From NCBI GenBank assembly GCA_003695765.1, contig RFHQ01000201.1:1-56049 (forward strand): a stretch of 56,049 nucleotides of DNA, given 5' to 3'. Position numbers and translations under genes: made by a program. Below, one piece after another: positions 1 through 8,014 of this stretch (the first letter of the stretch is position 1; the number at the start of each line of letters is the position of its first letter). The notes beneath the pieces are model-generated. The model was not told the origin of the DNA and made no database searches. It saw nothing but the letters and a program-made list of their open reading frames with translations. This stretch comes from Gammaproteobacteria bacterium. Its GTDB lineage: Bacteria > Pseudomonadota > Gammaproteobacteria > Steroidobacterales > GCA-2729495.

Positions 1-513
1 ATATTCTGGGGCGGCTTCAACACGGCACTGGAGTTCTCCAACCGCGAGGTGTTTTGCATTTCCTGTCACGAGATGCGCGACAACGTCTACCAGGAATACA
101 AAAAGACCATTCACTACTCGAATCGCACCGGCGTCAGGGCCATCTGCTCCGACTGCCATGTGCCGAAAGACTGGACGAAGAAATTCTTCCGCAAACTCCG
201 TGCGACGACGAAGGAGCTGCCGCACTGGATTCTCGGCACGATCGACACGCGCGAGAAGTTCCTGGCCAAGCGGCTGGAGCTCGCGACTCACGAGTGGAAG
301 CGCATGAAGGCAGCCGACTCCATCGAGTGCCGCAACTGCCACGAGCTGGAGCACATGGACCTGAGCAAGCAGGGACGCACCGCGCGCCGCCGGCACGACC
401 CCGAACGCGTCCGCAAGCGCGGCGAAACCTGTATCGATTGCCACCAGGGCATTGCGCACGAACTGCCGGAAGGCTGGGAAGATATCCCCTTGTGGAACGG
501 CGAGGGCGGTTGA
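1..513 (+). CDS. NapC/NirT-family tetraheme cytochrome c (5' end missing)
   Basis: The frame is open from base 1, so the N-terminal membrane anchor lies outside the window; 170 residues remain. Four heme-binding CXXCH motifs are visible at fragment residues 19-23 (CISCH), 49-53 (CSDCH), 110-114 (CRNCH) and 144-148 (CIDCH), and the leading GGFNTALEFSN segment with the following HEM is typical of NapC/NirT/TorC quinol dehydrogenases. These proteins sit in the inner membrane and pass electrons from quinol to periplasmic reductases. The partner reductase is not visible, so nitrate, nitrite, TMAO or another acceptor cannot be chosen. A GTG at 49 is inside the conserved region and is not the true start. 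Confidence 0.9.
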   Translation: MFWGGFNTALEFSNREVFCISCHEMRDNVYQEYKKTIHYSNRTGVRAICSDCHVPKDWTKKFFRKLRATTKELPHWILGTIDTREKFLAKRLELATHEWKRMKAADSIECRNCHELEHMDLSKQGRTARRRHDPERVRKRGETCIDCHQGIAHELPEGWEDIPLWNGEGG

Positions 514-561
514 GCGCCGCAGCGGGCGGGCCGCCAGCGGCGGCACCGGCAGCCGCCGGGC

Positions 562-1710
562 CTACTGCGGCGCTGCCCGCGTCGGCTGGGCCAGCTCCGC
601 CGGCGCGCCCGGCTTCGGCTTTGGCGGCCGTTTCGGCGGGCGCTTCGGCTTGGCCGGTTGCGCCTCGAGCTGCAGCGCTTCGTCCATGCAGATGATGCTG
701 TACTTCGCCTTGGCCGACGGCCGCACGCCTTTTGGCTCGACGATCTCCAGCCGGCGCCAGCCCTTGTAGGTCGGCCCCTTCTGCGAGCCGCCGCCGGCGC
801 TGAGCCGGCCGGACGGATCCGGCTTGGCGAAGGTCTGCGACCAGGGGCTGATCGCCTTGACGCCCGGGCCGTTGAACTGCACGCCGAAGATCGGCGAGCG
901 CGAGCCGTCGTGGGCCACGGTACGGTATTTCACGATGCCCTTGCGGTTGGCGACGATCCGGCCGGTGAACCGGATGCTCATCGGGCACTTGCCGATGTAG
1001 TTCGGCTTGTCGACCTCGAACTCGACCCGCTTGACCAGTGGCACCAGGCGCGCGGGTTTCGGCGGCTTCTTGTCACCGCCATCCGGTTTGCCCTTGCCGG
1101 GCGCCGGTTTGCCGGTCTTCGTGCCGACGCACTTGACCCAGACATCGACCGGTTCGGAATCGGTGGCGATGTGGCCCTTGACCGGCCCCTTGTCACAGAA
1201 CAACCAGGCCTTGGACTTGAAGGCATCCTCGTAGCGCAGCGTGAAGCCCTGTTTCACCAGTTCCTTCTTCGATAGCCCGGTCTCGATGGCGAGTGTCCGC
1301 AGTTCGTCGTTGCAGGCCTTCACAGCATTGAAAGAGCCCAGCTTGCCGTGCGGGACGCTGACGGTGATCTGTTCCTTGATGAACTCGCCGCGCTTGGTCA
1401 CCAGCGTCTTCTTGCCTCTCACGCCGGCGATTTCCACGCTCGCTGAACTGGCGCTGCGCGGCCGCTCGCAGTAACCGGCGATGGTCGTTACGAAGGTCAG
1501 GTTCTGGTTCTTCTTGCCAACGAAGTCGAATCGCTCCGGATGCTCGGAATAGACCTTGAACACCGGGCCGGTTACCGGCAGGCGCACACCGATCGGTGGC
1601 GCCGAGCCCATCTTGTACATGCCCTCGGTGACCGAGACGAACGAATTCGCGATCGCGGTGACCGGCAAGCAGGGCAGGCTCAGCAGGCCAGTGAGCAGCA
1701 GACGTCGCAT
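562..1710 (-). CDS. secreted protein of unknown function with Lys/Pro-rich tail
   Basis: The 382-residue product begins MRRLLLTGLLSLPCLPVTAIA, a clear signal peptide, preceded by a G-rich ribosome-binding site. The body contains several well-spaced cysteines (for example around GYCERP, KACNDE, LFCDKG, VKCVG, KCPMS, IICMD) suggesting periplasmic disulfides, and two lysine/proline-rich linkers: one near the middle (GKPAPGKGKPDGGDKKPPKP) and one at the C-terminus (KPKRPPKRPPKPKPG). I do not recognise the family. It is convergent with the cytochrome gene and divergent from the DUF1800 gene. The same strand stays open far upstream (to about 4710), but that extension is antisense to two good genes and is not coding. 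Confidence 0.75.
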   Translation of the reverse strand: MRRLLLTGLLSLPCLPVTAIANSFVSVTEGMYKMGSAPPIGVRLPVTGPVFKVYSEHPERFDFVGKKNQNLTFVTTIAGYCERPRSASSASVEIAGVRGKKTLVTKRGEFIKEQITVSVPHGKLGSFNAVKACNDELRTLAIETGLSKKELVKQGFTLRYEDAFKSKAWLFCDKGPVKGHIATDSEPVDVWVKCVGTKTGKPAPGKGKPDGGDKKPPKPARLVPLVKRVEFEVDKPNYIGKCPMSIRFTGRIVANRKGIVKYRTVAHDGSRSPIFGVQFNGPGVKAISPWSQTFAKPDPSGRLSAGGGSQKGPTYKGWRRLEIVEPKGVRPSAKAKYSIICMDEALQLEAQPAKPKRPPKRPPKPKPGAPAELAQPTRAAPQ

Positions 1711-1782
1711 GACAACCCCCCGTCGATTCGAGCCAGGCGCCGGGCCGGCTGCGCCGCTGCCCGCCGCAGGCCTATTTGACAT

Positions 1783-1851
1783 AAACCGGCAACGATTCGC
1801 AAACCGGCTAAACCGATCCTGCCACCGGCGCACTGACCATGACAAACCGGC
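1783..1851. repeat. AAACCGGC direct repeats in a divergent intergenic region
   Basis: AAACCGGC occurs at 1783-1790, 1801-1808 and 1844-1851, with a degenerate AAACCGAT at 1810-1817. The first three starts are 18 and 9 bases apart. They lie between two divergent genes, downstream of a TTGACA at 1776-1781, so they could be operator half-sites for either gene. Function is inference only. Confidence 0.45.
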
Positions 1852-1875
1852 CGTTTCACGGCGAAGGAGTACGCC

Positions 1876-3564
1876 ATGCACCGCTCGATCCCCAGACCTC
1901 GCGGCAGCTGCCCCGCATTGTTGCTGGTGCTTGGCCTGGGCCTCGCCGCCTGCGGTGGCGGAGGCGGCGGCAGCAACGGCACCGAGCCGCCGCCGCCGCT
2001 GTCCCGCGCGCAACTGGTCGAGGCCTCGCGCTTTGCCAGCCAGGCGAGTTTCGGCCTGCCCTGGGAGGAGATTCGCTCGCTGGCGCGCGAGGGCCGGGAG
2101 GCCTGGCTGGAACGCCAGTTCGCGCTGCCGGCCGGCTACCACACGCCGATCGTCGATGAGCTGGTCGCGCGGCGGAATCGCGGCGATTTCGCGGCCTTCG
2201 AGCAGGACATCGAATACCTGGTCAGCTTCCGGCGCATGGCCTGGTGGCACCGGGCCGTGACCAGCCCGGACGTGCTGCGCCAGCGTGTCGCCTTCGCGCT
2301 CAGTGAGATCTTCGTGGTCTCCGACAAGGTCGACGCCCTGCTGATCCACCCGGATGCGCTGAGCGGTTATTACGACACCCTGCTGGAACATGCCTTCGGC
2401 AACTTCCGGGACCTCCTCCGCGCCGTCACTCTGAGCCCGGCGATGGGCATCTATCTGAGCCATGTGAACAACCGCAAGGCCGATCCGGCGCGGAACACCT
2501 TCCCCGACGAGAACTACGCTCGCGAGGTCATGCAACTCTTTTCCATCGGCCTGTTCGAGCTGAACATCGACGGCAGTGTCAAGACCGACGTCAGCGGTCG
2601 GCCGCTGCCCACTTACGACAACGACGACATCCGTGAATTCGCTAAGGTCTTCACCGGCCTGTCCTATGGCGGGCCCGGCGCTTTCTTCGGCAAGCAGGAA
2701 CCGTGGTTCCGCGATCCGATGCAGATGTTCGACAGCGCGCACGAGCCGGGCGAGAAACGCCTGTTGAACGGCGTCGTCGTGCCGCCGGGGCAGAGCGGCA
2801 TGCAAGACATCGAGCAGGCGATCGACGTGCTGTTCAATCACCCGAACACCGGCCCGTTCATCGGCCGGCAATTGATCCAGCGGCTGGTGACTTCCAACCC
2901 GTCGCCGGCCTATGTCGAGCGCGTCGCACGGGCCTTCAATGGTGATGCGACCGGCCTGCGCGGCGATATGCGGGCGGTGATCCGCGCGGTGTTGCTGGAT
3001 CCGGAGGCCGAGGCCGGCGAAGCAGTCCGTCCGGATTTCGGCAAGCTGCGCGAACCGGTCGTGCGCTACGCCGGCGCCTTGCGGCAATTGCATGCGCGCA
3101 GCGACGACGGCTTCATCGGCATCAGCGGCTATCTGCTGGAAGAACTGGGCCGACAGCATCCGCTGTCGGCGCCCAGCGTGTTCAACTTCTTCCTGCCCAG
3201 TCATTCGCCGGCCGGTGAACTGGCCGATGCCGGCCTGGTCGCGCCCGAATTCGAGATCACGACCAGCAGCAGCATCGTCGGCGTCACCAATCTTGCCGAC
3301 CTGCTGCTGTTCGCTCCGTCGGCCGGCGATGTATTGCCGCCGTTCTCCCAAGTGCAGCTGGACCTGGCGGATCTGCTGCCGCTGGCGGACGATCTGCCGG
3401 CGCTGGTCGAGCGGCTGGACATCCTGCTGGCTGCGGGCGCGCTGCGGCCGGGGACGCGCAGCGCGATCGAGAGCCTGCTGGCGCCGATCGACGACCGCGA
3501 TCTGCGCGTGCGACTGGCGATCTACATGGTGCTGGCATCCGCCGATTACGCGGTCCGGAGCTAG
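1876..3564 (+). CDS. DUF1800 family lipoprotein
   Basis: The 562-residue product starts with a signal peptide ending in a lipobox-like LGLAAC followed by a Gly run, so it is probably an exported lipoprotein. The body matches the DUF1800 family as I know it: an N-terminal ASFG..EEIRSLA segment, VAFALSEIFVVSDK, then NPIARNTFPDENYAREVMQL-like text (here PARNTFPDENYAREVMQLFS), GLSYGGPG and the C-terminal HPLSAPSVFNFFLPSHSPA. A strong GAAGGAG lies 6 bases before the ATG. It is followed after 6-9 bases by a DUF1501 gene; such pairs are common and usually of unknown role, sometimes linked to surface polysaccharide. No catalytic residues can be assigned. Confidence 0.9.
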   Translation: MHRSIPRPRGSCPALLLVLGLGLAACGGGGGGSNGTEPPPPLSRAQLVEASRFASQASFGLPWEEIRSLAREGREAWLERQFALPAGYHTPIVDELVARRNRGDFAAFEQDIEYLVSFRRMAWWHRAVTSPDVLRQRVAFALSEIFVVSDKVDALLIHPDALSGYYDTLLEHAFGNFRDLLRAVTLSPAMGIYLSHVNNRKADPARNTFPDENYAREVMQLFSIGLFELNIDGSVKTDVSGRPLPTYDNDDIREFAKVFTGLSYGGPGAFFGKQEPWFRDPMQMFDSAHEPGEKRLLNGVVVPPGQSGMQDIEQAIDVLFNHPNTGPFIGRQLIQRLVTSNPSPAYVERVARAFNGDATGLRGDMRAVIRAVLLDPEAEAGEAVRPDFGKLREPVVRYAGALRQLHARSDDGFIGISGYLLEELGRQHPLSAPSVFNFFLPSHSPAGELADAGLVAPEFEITTSSSIVGVTNLADLLLFAPSAGDVLPPFSQVQLDLADLLPLADDLPALVERLDILLAAGALRPGTRSAIESLLAPIDDRDLRVRLAIYMVLASADYAVRS

Positions 3565-3573
3565 GAGGGCATG

Positions 3574-4956
3574 ATGCTGACTCGACGACAATTCCTCTCC
3601 CGCGGCTGCTCGCTCGGCGTCGCCGGCACTTCGGCGGCTGCGGCGCTGTTGCAGCTCGGCATGGCAAGACAGGCGGTGGCGCAGGCCGTGCCTGGTTATC
3701 GCGCGCTGGTCTGCATCCTGCTCGCCGGTGGCAACGATTCCTACAACATGCTCGTGCCGAACGACGCCGACCAGTACGGCGAGTACCGGCGGCTGCGCTC
3801 GGACCTGGCGCTGGATGCGGCCAACCTGCTGCCGCTCGCGGGCGCGACAGCGAATGGACGCCATTACGCCGTTCACCCGGGCATGCCGGAACTGCAGGGC
3901 CTGTACGCGGCCGGTGAAGCGGCCTTCATCGCCAACGTGGGCACGCTGGTGGAGCCGATGGATGCCCAGGCCCTGCAGGCCGGCAGCGCGAAACTGCCGC
4001 TGGGCCTGTTCTCGCATGCCGACCAGATCAACCAGTGGCAGACAGCGGTCAGCGACGCGCGCCTGGCTCACGGCTGGGGTGGCCGCATCGCCGACCTGAT
4101 GCAGGGAGCCACGCCGCTGAACGGCGTGTCCATGAGCATCTCCCTGTCGGGCAGCAACCTGTTCCAGAGCGGACACTCGAGCAGCGAGTACAGCATCGAG
4201 GCGGGTGGCGATGGCGCGCCCGGCATCAACGCCTATGACGACGGCAGCGAATTCGGCGCCTTGCGCAAGCAGATGATCGACTCCTTGCTGGCCGTCCCGC
4301 AGCCACAGATCCTGCGGCGCGAATACAGCCGGCGCCTGCGCGCGGCAATCGATACGCGTGAGGTCTTTCTGCAGGCGCTCGCCAGCTCGCCGCTGCTCAC
4401 CACGCAGTTCTCGCCCGGACCGTTCTCGCAGAGCCTGCGGCAGATCGCCCGCGTCATCGGCGCGCGCGATGCGTTGGGCGCGACCCGCCAGACCTTTTTC
4501 GTGCTGGTCGGCGGCTGGGATCACCACGACAACGTGCTGGACAATCAGGCCCGCATGTTGCCCGCGGTCAGCGCCGGACTGCGCGAATTTCGCGATGCGC
4601 TGGCCGAACTCGGCGTGTTCGACTCGGTGACGACCTTCACGACCTCGGATTTCGGCCGCACGCTGACTTCGAATGGCAAAGGCTCGGATCATGGCTGGGG
4701 CGGACACCACATCGTCATGGGTGGTGCCGTCCGCGGCGGACAGATCTATGGCGAATACCCGCTGCTGGCGGCGGGCAACCCGCTGGACGTGGGTCGGGGG
4801 ATCTACGCGCCGACGACCGCGGTCGACGAGTACTTCGCCGAGCTGGCGCTCTGGTTTGGCGTCGCGCCGGGCGACCTCGACCTGGTGTTGCCGAACCTGC
4901 GGCGCTTCTATCTGCCGGAGAGCGGCCAGCCGCCGCTCGGCTTCCTGTTATCGTAG
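3574..4956 (+). CDS. DUF1501 family Tat-exported protein
   Basis: The product of about 460 residues starts MLTRRQFLSRGCSLGVAG, a twin-arginine signal, followed by ILLAGGNDSYNMLVP, the recognisable DUF1501 opening. Later segments GGWDHHDN, TTFTTSDFGRTLTSNG and SDHGWGGHHIVMGGAVRGG are the conserved metal-site-like regions of this alkaline-phosphatase/sulfatase-related family. AGGAGGG overlaps the stop of the DUF1800 gene; it fits the ATG at 3574 better than the ATG at 3571. The pair is almost certainly co-transcribed and probably works together in the periplasm. Substrate unknown. Confidence 0.9.
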   Translation: MLTRRQFLSRGCSLGVAGTSAAAALLQLGMARQAVAQAVPGYRALVCILLAGGNDSYNMLVPNDADQYGEYRRLRSDLALDAANLLPLAGATANGRHYAVHPGMPELQGLYAAGEAAFIANVGTLVEPMDAQALQAGSAKLPLGLFSHADQINQWQTAVSDARLAHGWGGRIADLMQGATPLNGVSMSISLSGSNLFQSGHSSSEYSIEAGGDGAPGINAYDDGSEFGALRKQMIDSLLAVPQPQILRREYSRRLRAAIDTREVFLQALASSPLLTTQFSPGPFSQSLRQIARVIGARDALGATRQTFFVLVGGWDHHDNVLDNQARMLPAVSAGLREFRDALAELGVFDSVTTFTTSDFGRTLTSNGKGSDHGWGGHHIVMGGAVRGGQIYGEYPLLAAGNPLDVGRGIYAPTTAVDEYFAELALWFGVAPGDLDLVLPNLRRFYLPESGQPPLGFLLS

Positions 4957-5016
4957 CCGGGGTTCGATGGTGACGGTGGACAGAGCTGGTGCGCGCTGCC
5001 TGGACCAAGGCACGGA

Positions 5017-5568
5017 ATGGGCCGCTCGATGCGTGATCTCGATGCAGCGGACAGCGAGCTGCTGCGGCGTTTCCGCCGCGGTGACGAACAGGCTTTCACC
5101 GCCATCGTCCAGCGGTTCCAGCATCGGATCTGCCGGCTCTGTGCCGTCTGGCTCAGCGATCCCCAGCTCGTCGAGGACGCAGCGCAGGAAGTTTTTCTTC
5201 GCAGCTATCAGGGCCTGCGGCGTTTCCGCTTTCGCTCGGCACCGTTCACCTGGCTGTACCGCACGACGCGCAATGTCTGCCATGAGTTCAACCGGATCCG
5301 GCGTGACGATGCGTTGCCGGAACTGGCCGACGATGGACCCGGCCCGGCCGGCGAACTGCAGCGCTACGAAGCGGCGCGGCGCCTGCGCGCGGTACTTGCA
5401 GAACTGCCGCCGCGCCAGCAGGAAGTCGTGCTGCTACGCGTCTTCGAAGATCTGCCGGTGCGCGAGACGGCCCGCGCGATGGGCTGCCGCGAAGGCACGG
5501 TCAAGGCCCTGCTGCATCAGGCGACGCAATCCTTGCGCGGCCTGCTCGACGAGGAGCATGCCGGTTGA
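5017..5568 (+). CDS. RNA polymerase sigma factor, ECF (sigma-70 region 2/4)
   Basis: The 183-residue protein has region 2 (FTAIVQRFQHRICRLC, DPQLVEDAAQEVFLRSYQGL, FTWLYRTTRN) and region 4 (LAELPPRQQEVVLLRVFEDL followed by an ETARAMGCREGTVKALLHQA helix-turn-helix), with no region 3, as expected of ECF sigma factors. It starts 60 bases after the DUF1501 gene and overlaps the next gene by one base (TGATG), so it is coupled to a probable anti-sigma factor. An alternative ATG lies at 5029. Target promoters are unknown; the upstream DUF1800/DUF1501 pair is a candidate. Confidence 0.93.
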   Translation: MGRSMRDLDAADSELLRRFRRGDEQAFTAIVQRFQHRICRLCAVWLSDPQLVEDAAQEVFLRSYQGLRRFRFRSAPFTWLYRTTRNVCHEFNRIRRDDALPELADDGPGPAGELQRYEAARRLRAVLAELPPRQQEVVLLRVFEDLPVRETARAMGCREGTVKALLHQATQSLRGLLDEEHAG

Positions 5569-5975
5569 TGCGTGAGCACGGCCAGCAACTGAAACGCGAC
5601 TACCGGGCGATCGAGGCGCCGCCGGGCTTTGCCGCGCGCGTCCAGGCCCGCTTGCCGCGCTCGTCGCCGCGGCGCTACGCCTGGCTGCCCGCGGCCGCCG
5701 CCGCGGCGCTCGTCGTGGTCGCCTTGCTGCTGCTGCGACCCGCCGAACCGCCGCGAACGATGGTCGCCGGCCTGGGGCCGGCACCGTCGCTGACGGCCCT
5801 GTCCCGGGTCATGGCCGACAAGCCATCGCTGCGCTCGCCCAGCCTGACGCGGCTGCGCAGTTATTCGGCTCCGCCGTTGCCGCCGAAACCCCGCGCCGGC
5901 CCGCCGGCGGACCGGGCCCGGCCACATCGGCGGAGCCACCTGGAAACCACCCTCGAGGAGACACATCATGGATAG
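5568..5975 (+). CDS. probable anti-sigma factor, single-pass membrane protein
   Basis: This 135-residue protein begins at an ATG overlapping the sigma factor stop by one base. It has a short N-terminal cytoplasmic segment (residues 1-35), one hydrophobic helix built of WLPAAAAAALVVVALLLL, and a Pro/Arg-rich periplasmic tail. No zinc-binding HxxxCxxC motif is visible, so it is not a classic ZAS protein. Position, overlap and topology suggest that it restrains the adjacent ECF sigma factor; this is inference from context. Its end overlaps the following gene by 8 bases. Confidence 0.65.
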   Translation: MREHGQQLKRDYRAIEAPPGFAARVQARLPRSSPRRYAWLPAAAAAALVVVALLLLRPAEPPRTMVAGLGPAPSLTALSRVMADKPSLRSPSLTRLRSYSAPPLPPKPRAGPPADRARPHRRSHLETTLEETHHG

Positions 5976-6381
5976 ACCGAAGAGAATCGCCCTGGCGCTG
6001 CTCGCCATGGGCCTGCTGGGCCTGTCCGCGGGCGCCGCGGCTCAGGAACCATCCGCGGAGCAGTTGCGCATGATGCAGACCTTTCTCGGCATCATGCAGG
6101 ACTATTTCGCGGTGATCGAGTCCGCGCACGAGATCAACGCGGACGCGGAGAAATCGGCGATCCTGCAATTGCAGAAGATTCAGGAGACCTACGAAGACCG
6201 CGGCGAGAAGGCGCGGGTCATCGAAGTCCTGCGCGACGTGCTGAAATCGACGCGCAACCAGACCATCCGCAACTATGCCTACATGATGATGGGCGACGTG
6301 CTGAAAGACACCGGCCGCAGCGACGAGGCGATCCGCCTGCTGCGCGAGGGACTCAAGGAGAACCTGGCGGCTGCGCCCTGA
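5968..6381 (+). CDS. small secreted helical-repeat (TPR-like) protein
   Basis: The 137-residue product carries a signal peptide (KRIALALLAMGLLGLSAGAAAQ) and then alpha-helical sequence. Segments ARVIEVLRDVLKSTRNQTIRNYAY and MMGDVLKDTGRSDEAIRLLREGL look like tetratricopeptide helices. It is the last gene of the sigma/anti-sigma operon, with a GAGGAG site 8 bases before the ATG, inside the previous gene. It could be a periplasmic modulator of the sigma system, or simply a regulated target. No enzymatic motif is seen. Confidence 0.7.
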   Translation: MDRPKRIALALLAMGLLGLSAGAAAQEPSAEQLRMMQTFLGIMQDYFAVIESAHEINADAEKSAILQLQKIQETYEDRGEKARVIEVLRDVLKSTRNQTIRNYAYMMMGDVLKDTGRSDEAIRLLREGLKENLAAAP

Positions 6382-6418
6382 GGTACCGGCCGCCGCGGCC
6401 CCGGTCGACCGCCGCCGC

Positions 6419-7351
6419 TCAGAAGTGCACGGTCGGCGGGGCGTTGACGGCGGACCAGGCCTCGTAGGGCACGAAGGTCTTCGCCAGCATGTCCCAGAAC
6501 AGCTGGTCCTCCAGCCAGCGGCGCCGCATGCGGTCCTGGGCCGCCAGTTCGACCTCGCCGAAGGGTTGCTGCACCCGGCGCGACAGGATCTCGAAATAGC
6601 TGTCGACGACCGCGCGATACAGTTCGCTGGCCAGCGCGAAGGTCGGGCGGTCGGCGCGCAGCTTCGGTCCATACATGCTGATGCCGGTGCAGGTGCTCAG
6701 CCGGTGCCACTTCCACATGCCGGCATTGGGTTTGCCGCAGCCACGCGAGCGGTAGCGGTCGCTCGGCAGGCCATGCGCCTGCAGCACGGCCGAGACCCGC
6801 TCGCGCATCAGCTGCAGGTCTTCCTCGGGCTGCGCACTCTGCATCATGTCCAGTGTCGCGCCGATGTTGCCGACGCCCTTGGAGGACACCTGCACCGACA
6901 GGGTGGCATGCAGCATGCCGACCAGCGGCGTGCGCGGATGCACTGCCACCTCGATGAAGCGGTTCCAGCGAAGCCCGTTGATGAACGGCGGTTTCTCCAC
7001 CGTCGTGCGCACGGTCATCAGGCCGGCCTTTTCGATCACGTCGCCACGGTGCACGCGGACCTCGTAGTGGCCGTTCTCCGGAAAGTCCCAGGCGAAGGAT
7101 TCCTCGCGGCTATGGCCGTGGTTGAAGGCATCGACCCGTTGCCAGAAGTCCGATTCCAGCGAGGCCATGAAGTCGAGCATCGCCTGCGCGACGGCCGCCT
7201 GTTCGTCGGTCAGCGCCGCCAGATCGTCGCCCGGCTCCGCCGCGGCAGCCGGCTCGGCGAGATCGCCGGGTTCGGCCGCGGCAGCCGGCAGGCCGGCGCC
7301 GAGCAGCAGGGCCATGAGGGTGCAAACGGAAGTCTTTGCCAACATCGTCAT
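6419..7351 (-). CDS. exported coproporphyrinogen III oxidase (HemF)-like protein
   Basis: The 310-residue product has a signal peptide (TSVCTLMALLLGAGLPAAAA) and an AEPGD-containing low-complexity linker. Residues from about 65 resemble aerobic coproporphyrinogen oxidase: an FEKAG-like VIEKAGLM, then EVAVHPRTPLVGMLHATLSV matching the HP.NP.VP..HAN region of HemF, and near the end YRAVVDSYFEILSRR and RRRWLEDQLFWDM like the VERR...RRGRYVEFNL region. The usual GGGGRSR and WWFGGG.DLTP segments are not apparent. HemF is normally cytosolic, so an exported copy is odd. I would call it a divergent paralogue, perhaps without the classical decarboxylase activity. Confidence 0.55.
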   Translation of the reverse strand: MTMLAKTSVCTLMALLLGAGLPAAAAEPGDLAEPAAAAEPGDDLAALTDEQAAVAQAMLDFMASLESDFWQRVDAFNHGHSREESFAWDFPENGHYEVRVHRGDVIEKAGLMTVRTTVEKPPFINGLRWNRFIEVAVHPRTPLVGMLHATLSVQVSSKGVGNIGATLDMMQSAQPEEDLQLMRERVSAVLQAHGLPSDRYRSRGCGKPNAGMWKWHRLSTCTGISMYGPKLRADRPTFALASELYRAVVDSYFEILSRRVQQPFGEVELAAQDRMRRRWLEDQLFWDMLAKTFVPYEAWSAVNAPPTVHF

Positions 7352-7384
7352 CGTCCGATCGGCCGCGTCTGGGGCGGCGCAAGT

Positions 7385-8014
7385 CTAAACCGAAACGCCC
7401 GGCGCTGCCGCCGCTTTGGGTTCGGTGGCCGGGACGCCGGCCGCGGCCAGCCTGGCCTCAAGATCCTCGATCCGGTCCTGTCCCCAGAACGGCTCGCCGT
7501 CGAAGAGCATCGTCGGTACGCCCCAGTGGCCGGCAGCGCGGAGGCATTCCGCATTGCGCTCACAGCGGGCCAGCCATCGCGGTTCGGCCAGCGCCTGCTC
7601 GCACTGGCGCCAGTCCAGCCCGGCGGCTTGGCAGAGCGTGCGCAGTACGCGTGGCCGGCTGACATCGGCGGCTTGCGACCAGATCGCCCGTGCGCTCAGG
7701 GTCACGAACTCGCGCGCCCGGCCCAGCTCGGCGGCCAGCTCGCCGATCGCCAGACAGCGTTCGGCGCCTTCGCCGAGCGGGTCGTGCACAGGCCCGAACG
7801 GGATCCCCAGCCGGCGCGCTTCCCGCGCGGCATCACGGAGCAGGTACAGTTTCTTCGCCCGTGGCAGCGCGACGCCGCGGTTTACCATCGGCGCCACGCC
7901 ACGGTACTGCACGCGCAGCCGCCAGCGATCGGCGAGCGCGAAGACGCGCGCTGCAGCGAGGTAGGAATAGGGGCTGCGGTAAGAGAAGAAGAACTCGACG
8001 ACGGCCTCGCTCAT
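7385..8014 (-). CDS. DsbA-family / 2-hydroxychromene-2-carboxylate isomerase-like protein
   Basis: The product of 209 residues from the ATG at 8014 starts MSEAVVEFFFSYRSPYSYLA, the usual start of HCCA isomerase / kappa-class GST-like proteins, with Ser in place of the redox CXXC. VPTMLFDGEPFWGQDRIEDL near the C-terminus is the conserved cis-proline and substrate region (VP.....GE.FWGQDR). Such enzymes are glutathione-dependent isomerases of aromatic catabolism or of unknown role. The start overlaps the stop of the upstream gene (ATGA), so the two are co-translated. Confidence 0.8.
   Translation of the reverse strand: MSEAVVEFFFSYRSPYSYLAAARVFALADRWRLRVQYRGVAPMVNRGVALPRAKKLYLLRDAAREARRLGIPFGPVHDPLGEGAERCLAIGELAAELGRAREFVTLSARAIWSQAADVSRPRVLRTLCQAAGLDWRQCEQALAEPRWLARCERNAECLRAAGHWGVPTMLFDGEPFWGQDRIEDLEARLAAAGVPATEPKAAAAPGVSV

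Noticed and set aside
514-561. GC-rich inverted repeats between the cytochrome gene and the convergent gene as a terminator
   Set aside because: Stem is short and no T-run follows on either strand; such repeats are common at this base composition.
562-4710. A single open frame on the minus strand spanning about 4.1 kb
   Set aside because: Only 562-1710 has a signal peptide, ribosome-binding site and protein-like composition. The rest is antisense to the well-supported DUF1800 and DUF1501 genes and is Arg/Gln/Ala-rich shadow sequence of high-GC DNA.
6382-6418. ACCGG...CCGGT hairpin between convergent genes as a terminator
   Set aside because: Imperfect stem without a T-run; may end transcripts with Rho help but cannot be called.
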